Positions 1 to 7,050 of a DNA stretch of 7,050 nucleotides are shown here, one piece after another. The stretch lies in contig JAKAZC010000141.1 in NCBI GenBank assembly GCA_021826655.1, positions 1 through 7,050 of the forward strand, written 5' to 3'. Positions within the stretch are counted from its first letter, which is position 1. Each line of letters opens with the position of its first letter. Made by a program: the position numbers and the translations under genes. The notes below the pieces were generated by a model. That model ran no database searches, was not told the origin of the DNA, and saw only the letters and a program-made list of their open reading frames with translations. This stretch comes from Actinomycetes bacterium (GTDB taxonomy: Bacteria > Actinomycetota > Acidimicrobiia > Acidimicrobiales > RAAP-2).

Positions 1-120
1 GTCGGCGGTCGACTGGCTGCGTGACCGCAGTACCACCTCGAAGCCGCTCACGGCGGCTGTCTCGGCGATGCCCGACCCCATGATCCCCGACCCGACGATT
101 CCCACGCGTGCGATTGACAT
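1..120 (-). CDS. 3-hydroxybutyryl-CoA dehydrogenase-like protein, N-terminal part (cut by window edge)
   Basis: Reading leftward from the ATG at 120-118, forty codons stay open to the window edge, beginning MSIARVGIVGSGIMGSGIAE. Residues 10-19 are the dinucleotide-binding loop G-x-G-x-M-G-x-G-I-A typical of 3-hydroxyacyl-CoA dehydrogenases, and residues 26-32 (GFEVVLR) match the second beta strand of clostridial Hbd as I remember it. The family oxidises or reduces 3-hydroxyacyl-CoA and acetoacetyl-CoA in the cytoplasm, in beta-oxidation or butyrate/PHB-type metabolism. Oddly, the acidic residue that normally ends this strand and holds the NAD ribose is replaced by Ser33 followed by Arg34, which suggests NADP(H) use. 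The gene is divergent from the downstream esterase. A TAGCAT hexamer eight bases upstream and the lack of a Shine-Dalgarno suggest a leaderless message. The C-terminal substrate domain is outside the window, so exact substrate and family member cannot be settled. Confidence 0.85.
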   Translation of the reverse strand, partial: MSIARVGIVGSGIMGSGIAETAAVSGFEVVLRSRSQSTAD

Positions 121-128
121 AGGAGGAG

Positions 129-134
129 ATGCTA
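129..134 (-). promoter_or_regulatory. Putative -10 element for the leftward dehydrogenase (leaderless)
   Basis: On the minus strand TAGCAT lies eight bases before the ATG at 120. The bases between are pyrimidine-rich (CTCCTCCT), so no Shine-Dalgarno is possible there. This is the geometry of a leaderless actinobacterial promoter, in which the transcript starts at or next to the start codon. No recognisable -35 box was seen. Confidence 0.45.
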
Positions 135-224
135 GCGGTGGGCGGAAGGGGCCGCCGAACCGACGACCACCCCGGAAGGCCGCCGCCGTTTGCCTGCGAC
201 ACCCGGCAGCGACACCATGGGGTC

Positions 225-1472
225 GTGACCGAGACCCCTGGATACCACACCGCCGATACCGACCCGTCGGGGTCGCCCGCCGGACCCCGCAGTGCCGGCC
301 GGCCGCCGGGTCGGCGCGGGCCGTGGTCCCGGCGGGCCCTGTACGACCGCGGGCGGCGGGCGGCGGAGGAGCGGTGGTCGGTCCCCGGTCGACTGCTCGC
401 AGCACTGCTCGCCCGACCTGGTCTGGTCCGGGCGCTGGGTGGCGACAGCTCGCCCGTCGAGCGCGACGGTCGGGTCCTGCACCCCGGCGTCCAGGCCCTG
501 CTCGGCCTGGCGACGGTGCTCGACGGGCTGGCCAACCGGGGTGGCGGACCACCGGCACCGGAGGCGACCCGAGACGTGTTCACGACGACCACGAGGCTGG
601 TCATGCCGAGCCGCACCGACGTCCACGTGACCGGGCGGTCGATCCCTGGGCCGGAGGGCGCGCCGGACCTGCCGGTCCGGGTCTACCGGCGCTTCGGCGT
701 GGGGGTCGGGAGGCCGGACCATCGTCCGGCCGCCATCGCCTATTTCCACGGCGGCGGCTGGGTCGTCGGGAACCTCGACTCCCATGACGCGTCCTGCCGG
801 CTGGTCGCCTCGGTGACCGGGTGCGTGGTGGTCGCCGTCGACTACCGGCTGGCGCCCGAGCACCCGTTCCCGGCGGCGGTCGAGGACTGCCTCGCCGCGT
901 ACGCCTGGATCCAGCGAAACCACGGCGCACTCGGCACGGTTGCGGGCGCCGTCGGGGTGATGGGGGACAGCGCCGGTGGCAACTTGGCCGCCGTGGTGGC
1001 CCAGGAGACCCGGCCCGGCCGACGGTCCGCCTCCGGGGACGTGCCGCCCCCCGTGACCCAGTGCCTGGTCTACCCCGCCCTGGACGCCCGGTTCGCGACC
1101 GAGTCGTTCCGGATCATGGGGGACCGGTTCTTCCTCACCGCCGACGGGATGGAGGCCTTCCGGGCCCGCTATCTGCCCGACCCGGCCGGGTACGAGGACG
1201 TGCGGGCCTCGCCGGGCCTGTGCACGGATCTCGACGGCCTGGCGCCGGCCCTGGTCGTCACCGCCGGGTTCGACCCGTTGCGCGACGAAGGCGCCGCCTA
1301 CGCCGGGGCGATGGCGTCGGCCGGGGTGGCGGTGGAGTACCGCTGCTACGACGACATGGTCCACGGCTTCTTCGGGATGGGTGTCGTGCCGGACTGCCTG
1401 GCGCTCGCCACCGAAGTCTGTGACGCCATGGGGTCGTTGATGCGCCGGGCCACGCCACGTCCCGACCGGTGA
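225..1472 (+). CDS. Alpha/beta-hydrolase esterase, hormone-sensitive lipase family (family IV)
   Basis: Cytoplasmic carboxylesterase or lipase that hydrolyses acyl esters; the natural substrate is unknown. With the GTG at 225 the protein has 415 residues. It shows the family's oxyanion-hole motif HGGGW at 175-179, the nucleophile elbow GDSAGG at 247-252 (Ser249), the acid Asp350 in DPLRDEG, and His380 in HGF, so the triad is intact. The segment YRLAPEHPFPAA follows the oxyanion motif as expected. An N-terminal cap region of about 130 residues resembles mycobacterial LipN/LipI-like enzymes. The start is uncertain: the frame is open to an ATG at 129, but the AGGAGG before that ATG is only two bases away, and residues encoded by 129-224 look unlike a conserved domain. 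No signal peptide or membrane segment was seen. The stop overlaps an alternative GTG of the next gene. Family assignment is firm; substrate is not. Confidence 0.9.
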   Translation: MTETPGYHTADTDPSGSPAGPRSAGRPPGRRGPWSRRALYDRGRRAAEERWSVPGRLLAALLARPGLVRALGGDSSPVERDGRVLHPGVQALLGLATVLDGLANRGGGPPAPEATRDVFTTTTRLVMPSRTDVHVTGRSIPGPEGAPDLPVRVYRRFGVGVGRPDHRPAAIAYFHGGGWVVGNLDSHDASCRLVASVTGCVVVAVDYRLAPEHPFPAAVEDCLAAYAWIQRNHGALGTVAGAVGVMGDSAGGNLAAVVAQETRPGRRSASGDVPPPVTQCLVYPALDARFATESFRIMGDRFFLTADGMEAFRARYLPDPAGYEDVRASPGLCTDLDGLAPALVVTAGFDPLRDEGAAYAGAMASAGVAVEYRCYDDMVHGFFGMGVVPDCLALATEVCDAMGSLMRRATPRPDR

Positions 1473-1507
1473 GGGCCGGGACGACGGGACGGGGCCACGG
1501 CGGCCCC

Positions 1508-1513
1508 TACACT
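1508..1513 (+). promoter_or_regulatory. Putative -10 element for the S51-like hydrolase (leaderless)
   Basis: TACACT ends six bases before the ATG at 1520, and no purine-rich Shine-Dalgarno precedes the ATG. The spacing matches a leaderless start. It lies in the 47-base gap after the esterase stop, so the hydrolase need not depend on read-through. No -35 box is recognisable. Confidence 0.5.
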
Positions 1514-1519
1514 CCGGGC

Positions 1520-2212
1520 ATGGACATGATCCCCGGACTGCTGGCCCTCGTCGGCGGCGGCGAGTTCCAGGAGGGCTGTGCCTTCGACGCCGAGTTCCTG
1601 GCCGCATCCGGGGGCGACCGGGTCCTGGTCCTGCCCACGGCGGCCGCATACGAGCACCCCGAACGTCTGGTGGCGCGGGCGGGCGCCTGGTTCGAGCAGC
1701 GCGGGGGCACGGTCGAGGGACTCATGGTCCTGACCCGGGCCGATGCAGAGAACGACGGTGCGGCCGACATCGTGCGTCGGGCCCGACTCGTCTACCTGGC
1801 CGGAAGCTCGCCGATGCACGTCCGGAGCGTGCTGAAGCACTCGGCCGTGTGGGACGCGCTGGTGGCGGCCTGGAGCGACGGGGCCGTGGTCGTCGGGTCG
1901 TCCGGTGCCGCGATGGCGCTGACCGACCCGATGGTGGACGCCCGTGGCGGCGGCCTCACCATCGGTCTGGGACTGGTGTCGGGGGTCGCCGTGGTCCCCC
2001 ATTTCGGAGACGCCCACGACGACGGGCACGGCGAGAAGATGCACCGGTCGGTGCTCCTGGCTCCCGTCGGGACGCCGGTGGTGGGCATCCCCGAACGCAC
2101 CGCGCTGGTCCGGGACCCGAACGGGTCGTGGCGGTCCGCCGGCGACCGGCCGGTGGCCGTCTTCCTCGACGGGGCGCCCGCCGCCGACGGACTGGACGCC
2201 CTACCGGGCTGA
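1520..2212 (+). CDS. Peptidase S51 / cyanophycinase-like hydrolase (class I glutamine-amidotransferase-like fold)
   Basis: A 230-residue cytoplasmic protein with the layout of peptidase E and cyanophycinase-like proteins: an opening strand LLALVGGGEF (7-16), the strand VLVLPTAAAYE (35-45), the segment LVYLAGSSP (90-98), and a nucleophile elbow GSSGAAMAL (126-134). By analogy with the Ser-His-Glu triad of dipeptidase E, Ser128, His161 (VVPHFG) and Glu192 (GIPERTAL) are the likely catalytic residues. The elbow reads G-S-S-G-A rather than the usual G-x-S-A-G-A, so activity is inferred. Family members cleave aspartyl dipeptides or cyanophycin, but the length is nearer the short peptidase E type and no cyanophycin synthetase is visible here. 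The ATG at 1520 was chosen because the conserved fold begins directly after it and a TACACT hexamer sits just upstream; a GTG at 1469 overlapping the esterase stop is the alternative. It converges on the cyclophilin pair. Confidence 0.82.
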   Translation: MDMIPGLLALVGGGEFQEGCAFDAEFLAASGGDRVLVLPTAAAYEHPERLVARAGAWFEQRGGTVEGLMVLTRADAENDGAADIVRRARLVYLAGSSPMHVRSVLKHSAVWDALVAAWSDGAVVVGSSGAAMALTDPMVDARGGGLTIGLGLVSGVAVVPHFGDAHDDGHGEKMHRSVLLAPVGTPVVGIPERTALVRDPNGSWRSAGDRPVAVFLDGAPAADGLDALPG

Positions 2213-2220
2213 CCGGCGTC

Positions 2221-2291
2221 GACGACGGGCTCGGAGGGGCTCAGTCGCCCTCGACGATGGTGACCGACTCGATGACGACGGGCTCGGAGGG
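2221..2291. repeat. 18-base direct repeat pair at the 3' end of the cytosolic cyclophilin gene
   Basis: The sequence GACGACGGGCTCGGAGGG occurs at 2221-2238 and again, identical, at 2274-2291. The right copy codes for part of the last 15 residues of the minus-strand cyclophilin; the left copy overlaps or lies just beyond its stop codon. The 53-base offset is not a multiple of three. It may be the remnant of a short slippage duplication. Confidence 0.5.
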
Positions 2292-2795
2292 TGCGCCGGA
2301 CCGGCTGCCGACCGACTCGATGGCCTTGACCACGTCGAGCCCCTTCACCACCTTGCCGAACAACGAGTAACTCGGGGGGAGGCCCACGCCGTCGGGCCCG
2401 CTGATGATGAAGAACTGGCTGCCATTGGTGTTCGCGCCGGCGTTGGCCATGGCGATGGAGCCGATCTCGTAGCGGCCGGGCGCGGGCAGTTCGTCCTCGA
2501 ACCGGTAACCGGGGCCGCCCCGTCCCGTTCCCTCGGGATCGCCGCCCTGGCACATGAAGCCGGGGATGATCCGGTGGAAGGTGACTCCGTCGTAGTAGTG
2601 CCACCGCGCCAGGAACACGAAGTTGTTCACCGTCTTCGGGGCGGCGATCGGGTTGAGCGAGATGGTGAGCGCACCCTTGTTGGTGAGCACCTCCGCCGTG
2701 TACGACTTGGTGGGATCGATGACCATGGGAGGAGCGGCGTCGAAGCGCTGCATCCTCGGGCTGGAGCCGTCGGCGGCGGGGATCTCGGGGGCCAT
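2241..2795 (-). CDS. Cytosolic cyclophilin-type peptidyl-prolyl cis-trans isomerase
   Basis: Catalyses cis-trans isomerisation of X-Pro bonds to help protein folding. The 184-residue protein has no signal peptide or membrane segment, so it should be cytosolic. The cyclophilin domain spans about residues 32-182. The active-site run FHRIIPGFMCQGGD (73-86) supplies the equivalents of human cyclophilin A Arg55, Phe60, Met61 and Gln63 (here Arg75, Phe80, Met81, Gln83), and NGSQFFI (124-130) supplies Gln127 and Phe129. The His126 position is Tyr143 and the cyclosporin-contacting Trp121 is missing, as is common in bacterial forms. The ATG at 2795 has a clear Shine-Dalgarno (AAGGAG) seven bases upstream. 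It lies 76 bases after the stop of a membrane-anchored paralogue and is probably co-transcribed with it. The two share long stretches such as APPM.ID and NNFVFL/NSFVFL, indicating tandem duplication. Confidence 0.94.
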   Translation of the reverse strand: MAPEIPAADGSSPRMQRFDAAPPMVIDPTKSYTAEVLTNKGALTISLNPIAAPKTVNNFVFLARWHYYDGVTFHRIIPGFMCQGGDPEGTGRGGPGYRFEDELPAPGRYEIGSIAMANAGANTNGSQFFIISGPDGVGLPPSYSLFGKVVKGLDVVKAIESVGSRSGAPSEPVVIESVTIVEGD

Positions 2796-2802
2796 GGGTC
2801 TA

Positions 2803-2808
2803 CTCCTT
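2803..2808 (-). promoter_or_regulatory. Shine-Dalgarno site of the second cyclophilin gene
   Basis: AAGGAG on the minus strand with a seven-base gap to the ATG at 2795. It fixes the start and contrasts with the neighbouring genes that lack such a site. This is expected if the gene is the internal cistron of a two-gene operon. Confidence 0.75.
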
Positions 2809-2819
2809 GGGTCGGGGTT

Positions 2820-2868
2820 CGGTCGTCGGTCGTCGGACGTCGGTCGGCGGTCGGCGGTCGGCGGTCGG
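2820..2868. repeat. Seven-copy heptamer tandem array between the two cyclophilin genes
   Basis: Seven consecutive 7-base units read on the plus strand: CGGTCGT, CGGTCGT, CGGACGT, then four CGGTCGG. The array fills most of the 76-base gap and starts three bases after the stop codon of the upstream, membrane-anchored cyclophilin gene. In the mRNA sense the unit is CCGACCG. No protein is encoded here. It may be a variable-number repeat arising by slippage, or an intercistronic spacer. Confidence 0.85.
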
Positions 2869-2871
2869 TGC

Positions 2872-3687
2872 CTAGGAGGCGGTGACCGTGACCGACAGCA
2901 TGCGGTGGATGACCGTCGGCGGGGTGCCGGTCTGGCTTCCGTCGGCGTTGATCGCCTGGACGACGCTCTGGCCGGAGGTCACTTGACCGAACAGCGCATA
3001 TTGGGGGGGGAGCGACTCGCCCTGTGACCCGGCCACGATGAAGAACTGGTTGCTCGTCGTGCCGGCGGGCGCGGTGGACGTCTTGGCCATGGCCAGTGCG
3101 CCCAGCGGGTACTGGGGGGTGGCCGTGGCCGGCACCTCGCCCTGCACCGTGTATCCCACGGCCCCACTACCAGTCCCGGTCGGGTCACCGGTCTGGTCCA
3201 CGAACTGCGGGATCACCCGGTGGAAGGTGTTGCAGTCGTAGTACTTCTGGCCCACCAGGAAGACGAAGCTGTTGACTGCCACCGGTGCCGTCTTGGCGTC
3301 GAGCGAGGCCACGATGGTCCCGAGGTCGGTCTTGATGGTGACCGTGTACGTCTTCGACGTGTCGATCGTCATCGGCGGGGCCTTGAACTGCGGGTTCGGC
3401 AACGATGCAGTCGGGCTGGAGGGGCACCCCGCCGCCTTGGACGCGGCGTCGGCCGTCGCCTGTGCGGTCGAGGCCGGAGCGGTCGACGTCGTCGTCGAGG
3501 TGGATGCCGCCGTCGTGGTGTGGGCCCACGGTTTGGTGATGAGGAGGGACAGGCCGACCACGACCACCACCACGATGCCGATCGTCACCGCCCGTCGCGC
3601 GCCGCGCCGGCGCTTCGCTGCCTTCTGCTCGGCCTCACGGCGTGCCTGGCGACCGGCCTTTTGACGTTCACGCTTCTCGGTTCCCAC
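2872..3687 (-). CDS. Membrane-anchored cyclophilin-type peptidyl-prolyl cis-trans isomerase
   Basis: A 271-residue prolyl isomerase predicted to act outside the cytoplasmic membrane. Residues 1-33 are very rich in Lys, Arg and Glu and should stay in the cytoplasm. Residues 34-50 form one membrane helix with a run of valines. Residues 56-86 are a Thr/Ser/Ala linker. The cyclophilin domain spans about 112-270. [14 protein letters not shown] (155-168) gives Arg157, Phe162 and Gln165, and SNQFFI (212-217) gives Gln214 and Phe216, so the catalytic set is present. Tyr230 replaces the cyclophilin A histidine. The architecture resembles mycobacterial PpiB, which is also membrane-tethered. Cys88 and Cys152 are the only cysteines and both face outside. 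The GTG start at 3687 has no Shine-Dalgarno but a TACCCT hexamer eight bases upstream. It is the first gene of a likely operon with its cytosolic paralogue and is divergent from lysC. Confidence 0.93.
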   Translation of the reverse strand: MGTEKRERQKAGRQARREAEQKAAKRRRGARRAVTIGIVVVVVVGLSLLITKPWAHTTTAASTSTTTSTAPASTAQATADAASKAAGCPSSPTASLPNPQFKAPPMTIDTSKTYTVTIKTDLGTIVASLDAKTAPVAVNSFVFLVGQKYYDCNTFHRVIPQFVDQTGDPTGTGSGAVGYTVQGEVPATATPQYPLGALAMAKTSTAPAGTTSNQFFIVAGSQGESLPPQYALFGQVTSGQSVVQAINADGSQTGTPPTVIHRMLSVTVTAS

Positions 3688-3695
3688 GGACCTGC

Positions 3696-3701
3696 AGGGT
3701 A
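3696..3701 (-). promoter_or_regulatory. Putative -10 element for the cyclophilin operon (leaderless)
   Basis: TACCCT on the minus strand ends eight bases before the GTG start at 3687. The gap (GCAGGTCC) contains only a three-base AGG match to a Shine-Dalgarno, so a leaderless or near-leaderless transcript is likely. It shares the 95-base divergent region 3688-3782 with the lysC promoter. No -35 was recognised. Confidence 0.45.
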
Positions 3702-3768
3702 GTCGGTCCCACCAAGGGCCCCGGAGCGCCCCCGTCCACGCCCCGGCCGGGCGACCGGTGCCGGGTTG

Positions 3769-3774
3769 TAGCCT
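3769..3774 (+). promoter_or_regulatory. lysC: Putative -10 element for lysC (leaderless)
   Basis: TAGCCT ends eight bases before the ATG at 3783. The intervening TGCGGACC is a poor Shine-Dalgarno. The match in form and spacing to the hexamers before the other genes here supports a leaderless start. I saw no lysine riboswitch: the divergent region is only 95 bases long. Confidence 0.45.
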
Positions 3775-3782
3775 TGCGGACC

Positions 3783-6124
<2,342 letters not shown>

Positions 6125-6155
6125 GGCGCCCGCGGCCGTCCTGCGCCGGTAGGCG

Positions 6156-6815
6156 TCAGGCCGACGCGTCCGGTCGGTCCGGCGCGTCGACGACGGTGGG
6201 GCCGGAGCGGGCGAGCACCGCCACCCGCTTGGCCAGAGTGACGGCATGGTCACCGAAGCGCTCGTAGAACCGGGCCAGCAGTGCCAGCTCGACGGCGACC
6301 GGCAGCGGCATGGTGCCCGCCACGACCTCCACCGTCAGGCTCACGTGCAGGTCGTCCATCTCGTCGTCGAGATCGTCCACCAGCTCCCATCCCTTGGGCT
6401 GGCGTTCGGCGTAGGCGTCGGTGGTCGCCCGCCACATGTGGACGGCGACCTCGCCCATCCGTTCGAGCAGGCCCCGGCTGCGGGCCGACAACTCGGCGCC
6501 GAGCCCACGGGCCGCGCGGCGGGCGACGTGCTCCGCCAGGTCGCCGTTGCGCTCGAGGTCGGGCAGCATCCGGATGACGGTGACCAGGTAGCGCAGCTGG
6601 TCGGGTGAGGTGATCCCGGCCACGGTGAGCTGCTGCAGGGTGAGCTCCTCGATCTCGTGGCACATGGAGTCGACGATCTCGTCCCGCTCGGCCAGGGCCT
6701 TCGCCGCTTCGCGGTCGCCCGCCAGCAGTGCAAGGGTGGCGCCCGACACCGAATCGCCGACCAGCGCGAAGAGCTGCAGGACCGTGCGGTCGATCTGTTC
6801 GAGCGGGGACTCCAC
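6156..6815 (-). CDS. phoU: PhoU-type phosphate signalling/transport accessory protein
   Basis: PhoU proteins are cytoplasmic, all-helical, metal-binding regulators that connect the Pst phosphate transporter to the PhoR-type sensor kinase and repress the phosphate-starvation response. The 219-residue protein has the two-repeat architecture: each half carries the signature E-R-x-G-D-x-A type metal-cluster motif, seen as LPDLERNGDLAEH (84-95) and FYERFGDHAV (183-192). The N-terminal half begins with the usual LF.LVGDSV..A..AL pattern and MCHEIEELTL around 51-60. The last fifteen or so residues are a low-complexity Pro/Asp/Ala tail. The GTG start at 6815 has no Shine-Dalgarno but TACGGT lies six bases upstream. 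No pst or phoR gene is in view. Its upstream neighbour is a type II NADH dehydrogenase gene. Confidence 0.94.
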   Translation of the reverse strand: MESPLEQIDRTVLQLFALVGDSVSGATLALLAGDREAAKALAERDEIVDSMCHEIEELTLQQLTVAGITSPDQLRYLVTVIRMLPDLERNGDLAEHVARRAARGLGAELSARSRGLLERMGEVAVHMWRATTDAYAERQPKGWELVDDLDDEMDDLHVSLTVEVVAGTMPLPVAVELALLARFYERFGDHAVTLAKRVAVLARSGPTVVDAPDRPDASA

Positions 6816-6821
6816 CGGCCC

Positions 6822-6827
6822 ACCGTA
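6822..6827 (-). promoter_or_regulatory. phoU: Putative -10 element for phoU (leaderless)
   Basis: TACGGT on the minus strand ends six bases before the GTG start at 6815, the spacing expected for a leaderless transcript. No PhoB/PhoP-like direct repeats or -35 box were recognised in the 77 bases upstream. Confidence 0.5.
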
Positions 6828-6844
6828 TCGCTGGCACCTGGGGC

Positions 6845-6879
6845 CGGACCGGGCGCACCGCGCCTGCGGGAGCGGTCCG
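6845..6879 (-). terminator. Stem-loop between the NADH dehydrogenase and phoU genes; possible terminator
   Basis: A perfect 7-base inverted repeat (CGGACCG at 6845-6851 and CGGTCCG at 6873-6879) encloses a second small hairpin, GGCGC-ACC-GCGCC, at 6852-6864. It begins 14 bases after the dehydrogenase stop on the minus strand and lies before the phoU promoter. No U-tract follows, so it is a non-canonical terminator at best and could be a processing or stability element. Confidence 0.35.
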
Positions 6880-6892
6880 TTCCGGTGCAGGC

Positions 6893-7050
6893 TCAGTCGG
6901 CGTCGGGACCGATGTCACCGTCGCCCCCGACGACCCGTTCCTCGCTCACGATGATCCGGGGTCCCGAGCCCCAGGACAGGTAGCGCCATGACCAGTTGAC
7001 GAAGACGACGATCTTGTTCCGGAAGCCGACGAGATAGACGAGGTGCAGCC
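6893..7050 (-). CDS. Type II NADH dehydrogenase (NDH-2), C-terminal end (cut by window edge)
   Basis: Reading leftward in the frame that starts at 7048, 51 codons precede the TGA at 6895-6893. The peptide begins LHLVYLVGFRNKIVVFVNW and continues with WRYLSWGSGPRIIV. This matches the C-terminal membrane-binding segment of NDH-2 enzymes, whose typical form is H-x-Y-F-L-I-G-F-R-N-R followed by N-W-x-W-x-Y. NDH-2 is a single-subunit flavoprotein on the inner face of the membrane that passes electrons from NADH to quinone without pumping protons. The last residues are an acidic Gly/Asp tail. The FAD- and NADH-binding domains are outside the window, so a related NAD(P)/FAD oxidoreductase cannot be excluded. 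The phoU gene follows 77 bases downstream on the same strand. Confidence 0.82.
   Translation of the reverse strand, partial: LHLVYLVGFRNKIVVFVNWSWRYLSWGSGPRIIVSEERVVGGDGDIGPDAD

Noticed and set aside
121..131. AGGAGG followed by ATG at 129 as the esterase ribosome binding site and start.
   Set aside because: Only two bases separate them, too few for normal initiation, and the motif lies inside the divergent promoter, where it may be chance. The ATG stays a possible alternative start; a GTG at 138 would be better spaced but has no conserved sequence after it.
1469..1519. GTG at 1469 as the S51 hydrolase start, overlapping the esterase stop.
   Set aside because: The extra 17 residues (Gly/Arg/Thr-rich) precede the first conserved strand, and a good hexamer promoter lies just before the ATG at 1520.
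132..1649. A 505-codon minus-strand open frame opposite the esterase gene.
   Set aside because: The protein is low-complexity Arg/Pro/Gly/His and matches no fold I know, while the opposite strand has an intact catalytic triad. The 3585-5117 minus-strand frame was dropped for the same reason.
3688..3782. A lysine riboswitch or T-box-like leader before lysC.
   Set aside because: The region is only 95 bases, is shared with a divergent promoter, and a leaderless hexamer sits right before the start, so there is no room for a structured leader.
6125..6147. Short hairpin GGCGC/GCGCC between the convergent asd and phoU stops as a bidirectional terminator.
   Set aside because: Only five base pairs with a 13-base loop and no U-tract; this arises easily by chance in such GC-rich DNA.

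Overview
The window is very GC-rich, with nearly every third codon position G or C. It has GTG starts, several promoters placed for leaderless transcripts, and actinobacterial-type genes: membrane-anchored cyclophilin, 403-residue aspartokinase, LysC-Asd order, PhoU and NDH-2. This points to an actinomycete. The GTCGG-type intergenic repeats and compact leaderless layout would suit an Acidimicrobiia-like lineage, but that placement is a guess. I see no mobile element, phage gene, tRNA, rRNA or CRISPR array; the region reads as core metabolism.

Left part (1-2212). The N-terminal 40 codons of a 3-hydroxybutyryl-CoA dehydrogenase-like protein run off the left edge on the minus strand. Divergent from it are a hormone-sensitive-lipase-family esterase with a complete catalytic triad and, 47 bases later, a small S51/cyanophycinase-like hydrolase that appears to have its own promoter.

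Middle (2241-3687). Two paralogous cyclophilin-type prolyl isomerases are transcribed leftward as a probable operon. The first is membrane-anchored with an extracytoplasmic catalytic domain; the second is cytosolic and has a good Shine-Dalgarno. A seven-copy heptamer array lies between them.

Right of centre (3783-6124). Divergent from the cyclophilins are lysC (aspartokinase) and asd (aspartate-semialdehyde dehydrogenase), the first two steps of the Lys/Thr/Met pathway. They are separated by a six-copy octamer array. lysC contains a strong internal Shine-Dalgarno and in-frame ATG exactly where the separate beta (ACT-domain) subunit starts in related aspartokinases.

Right edge (6156-7050). 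On the minus strand lie phoU and, upstream of it, the C-terminal 51 residues of a type II NADH dehydrogenase, with a stem-loop between them.

Six genes share a TA(G/C)NNT hexamer 6-8 bases before the start codon and lack a convincing Shine-Dalgarno. The two good Shine-Dalgarno sites sit where translation must begin inside an mRNA. I did not find an obviously new system. The best leads are the internal lysC start, the leaderless promoter rule, the two intergenic tandem arrays, and a cofactor-site change in the left-edge dehydrogenase.
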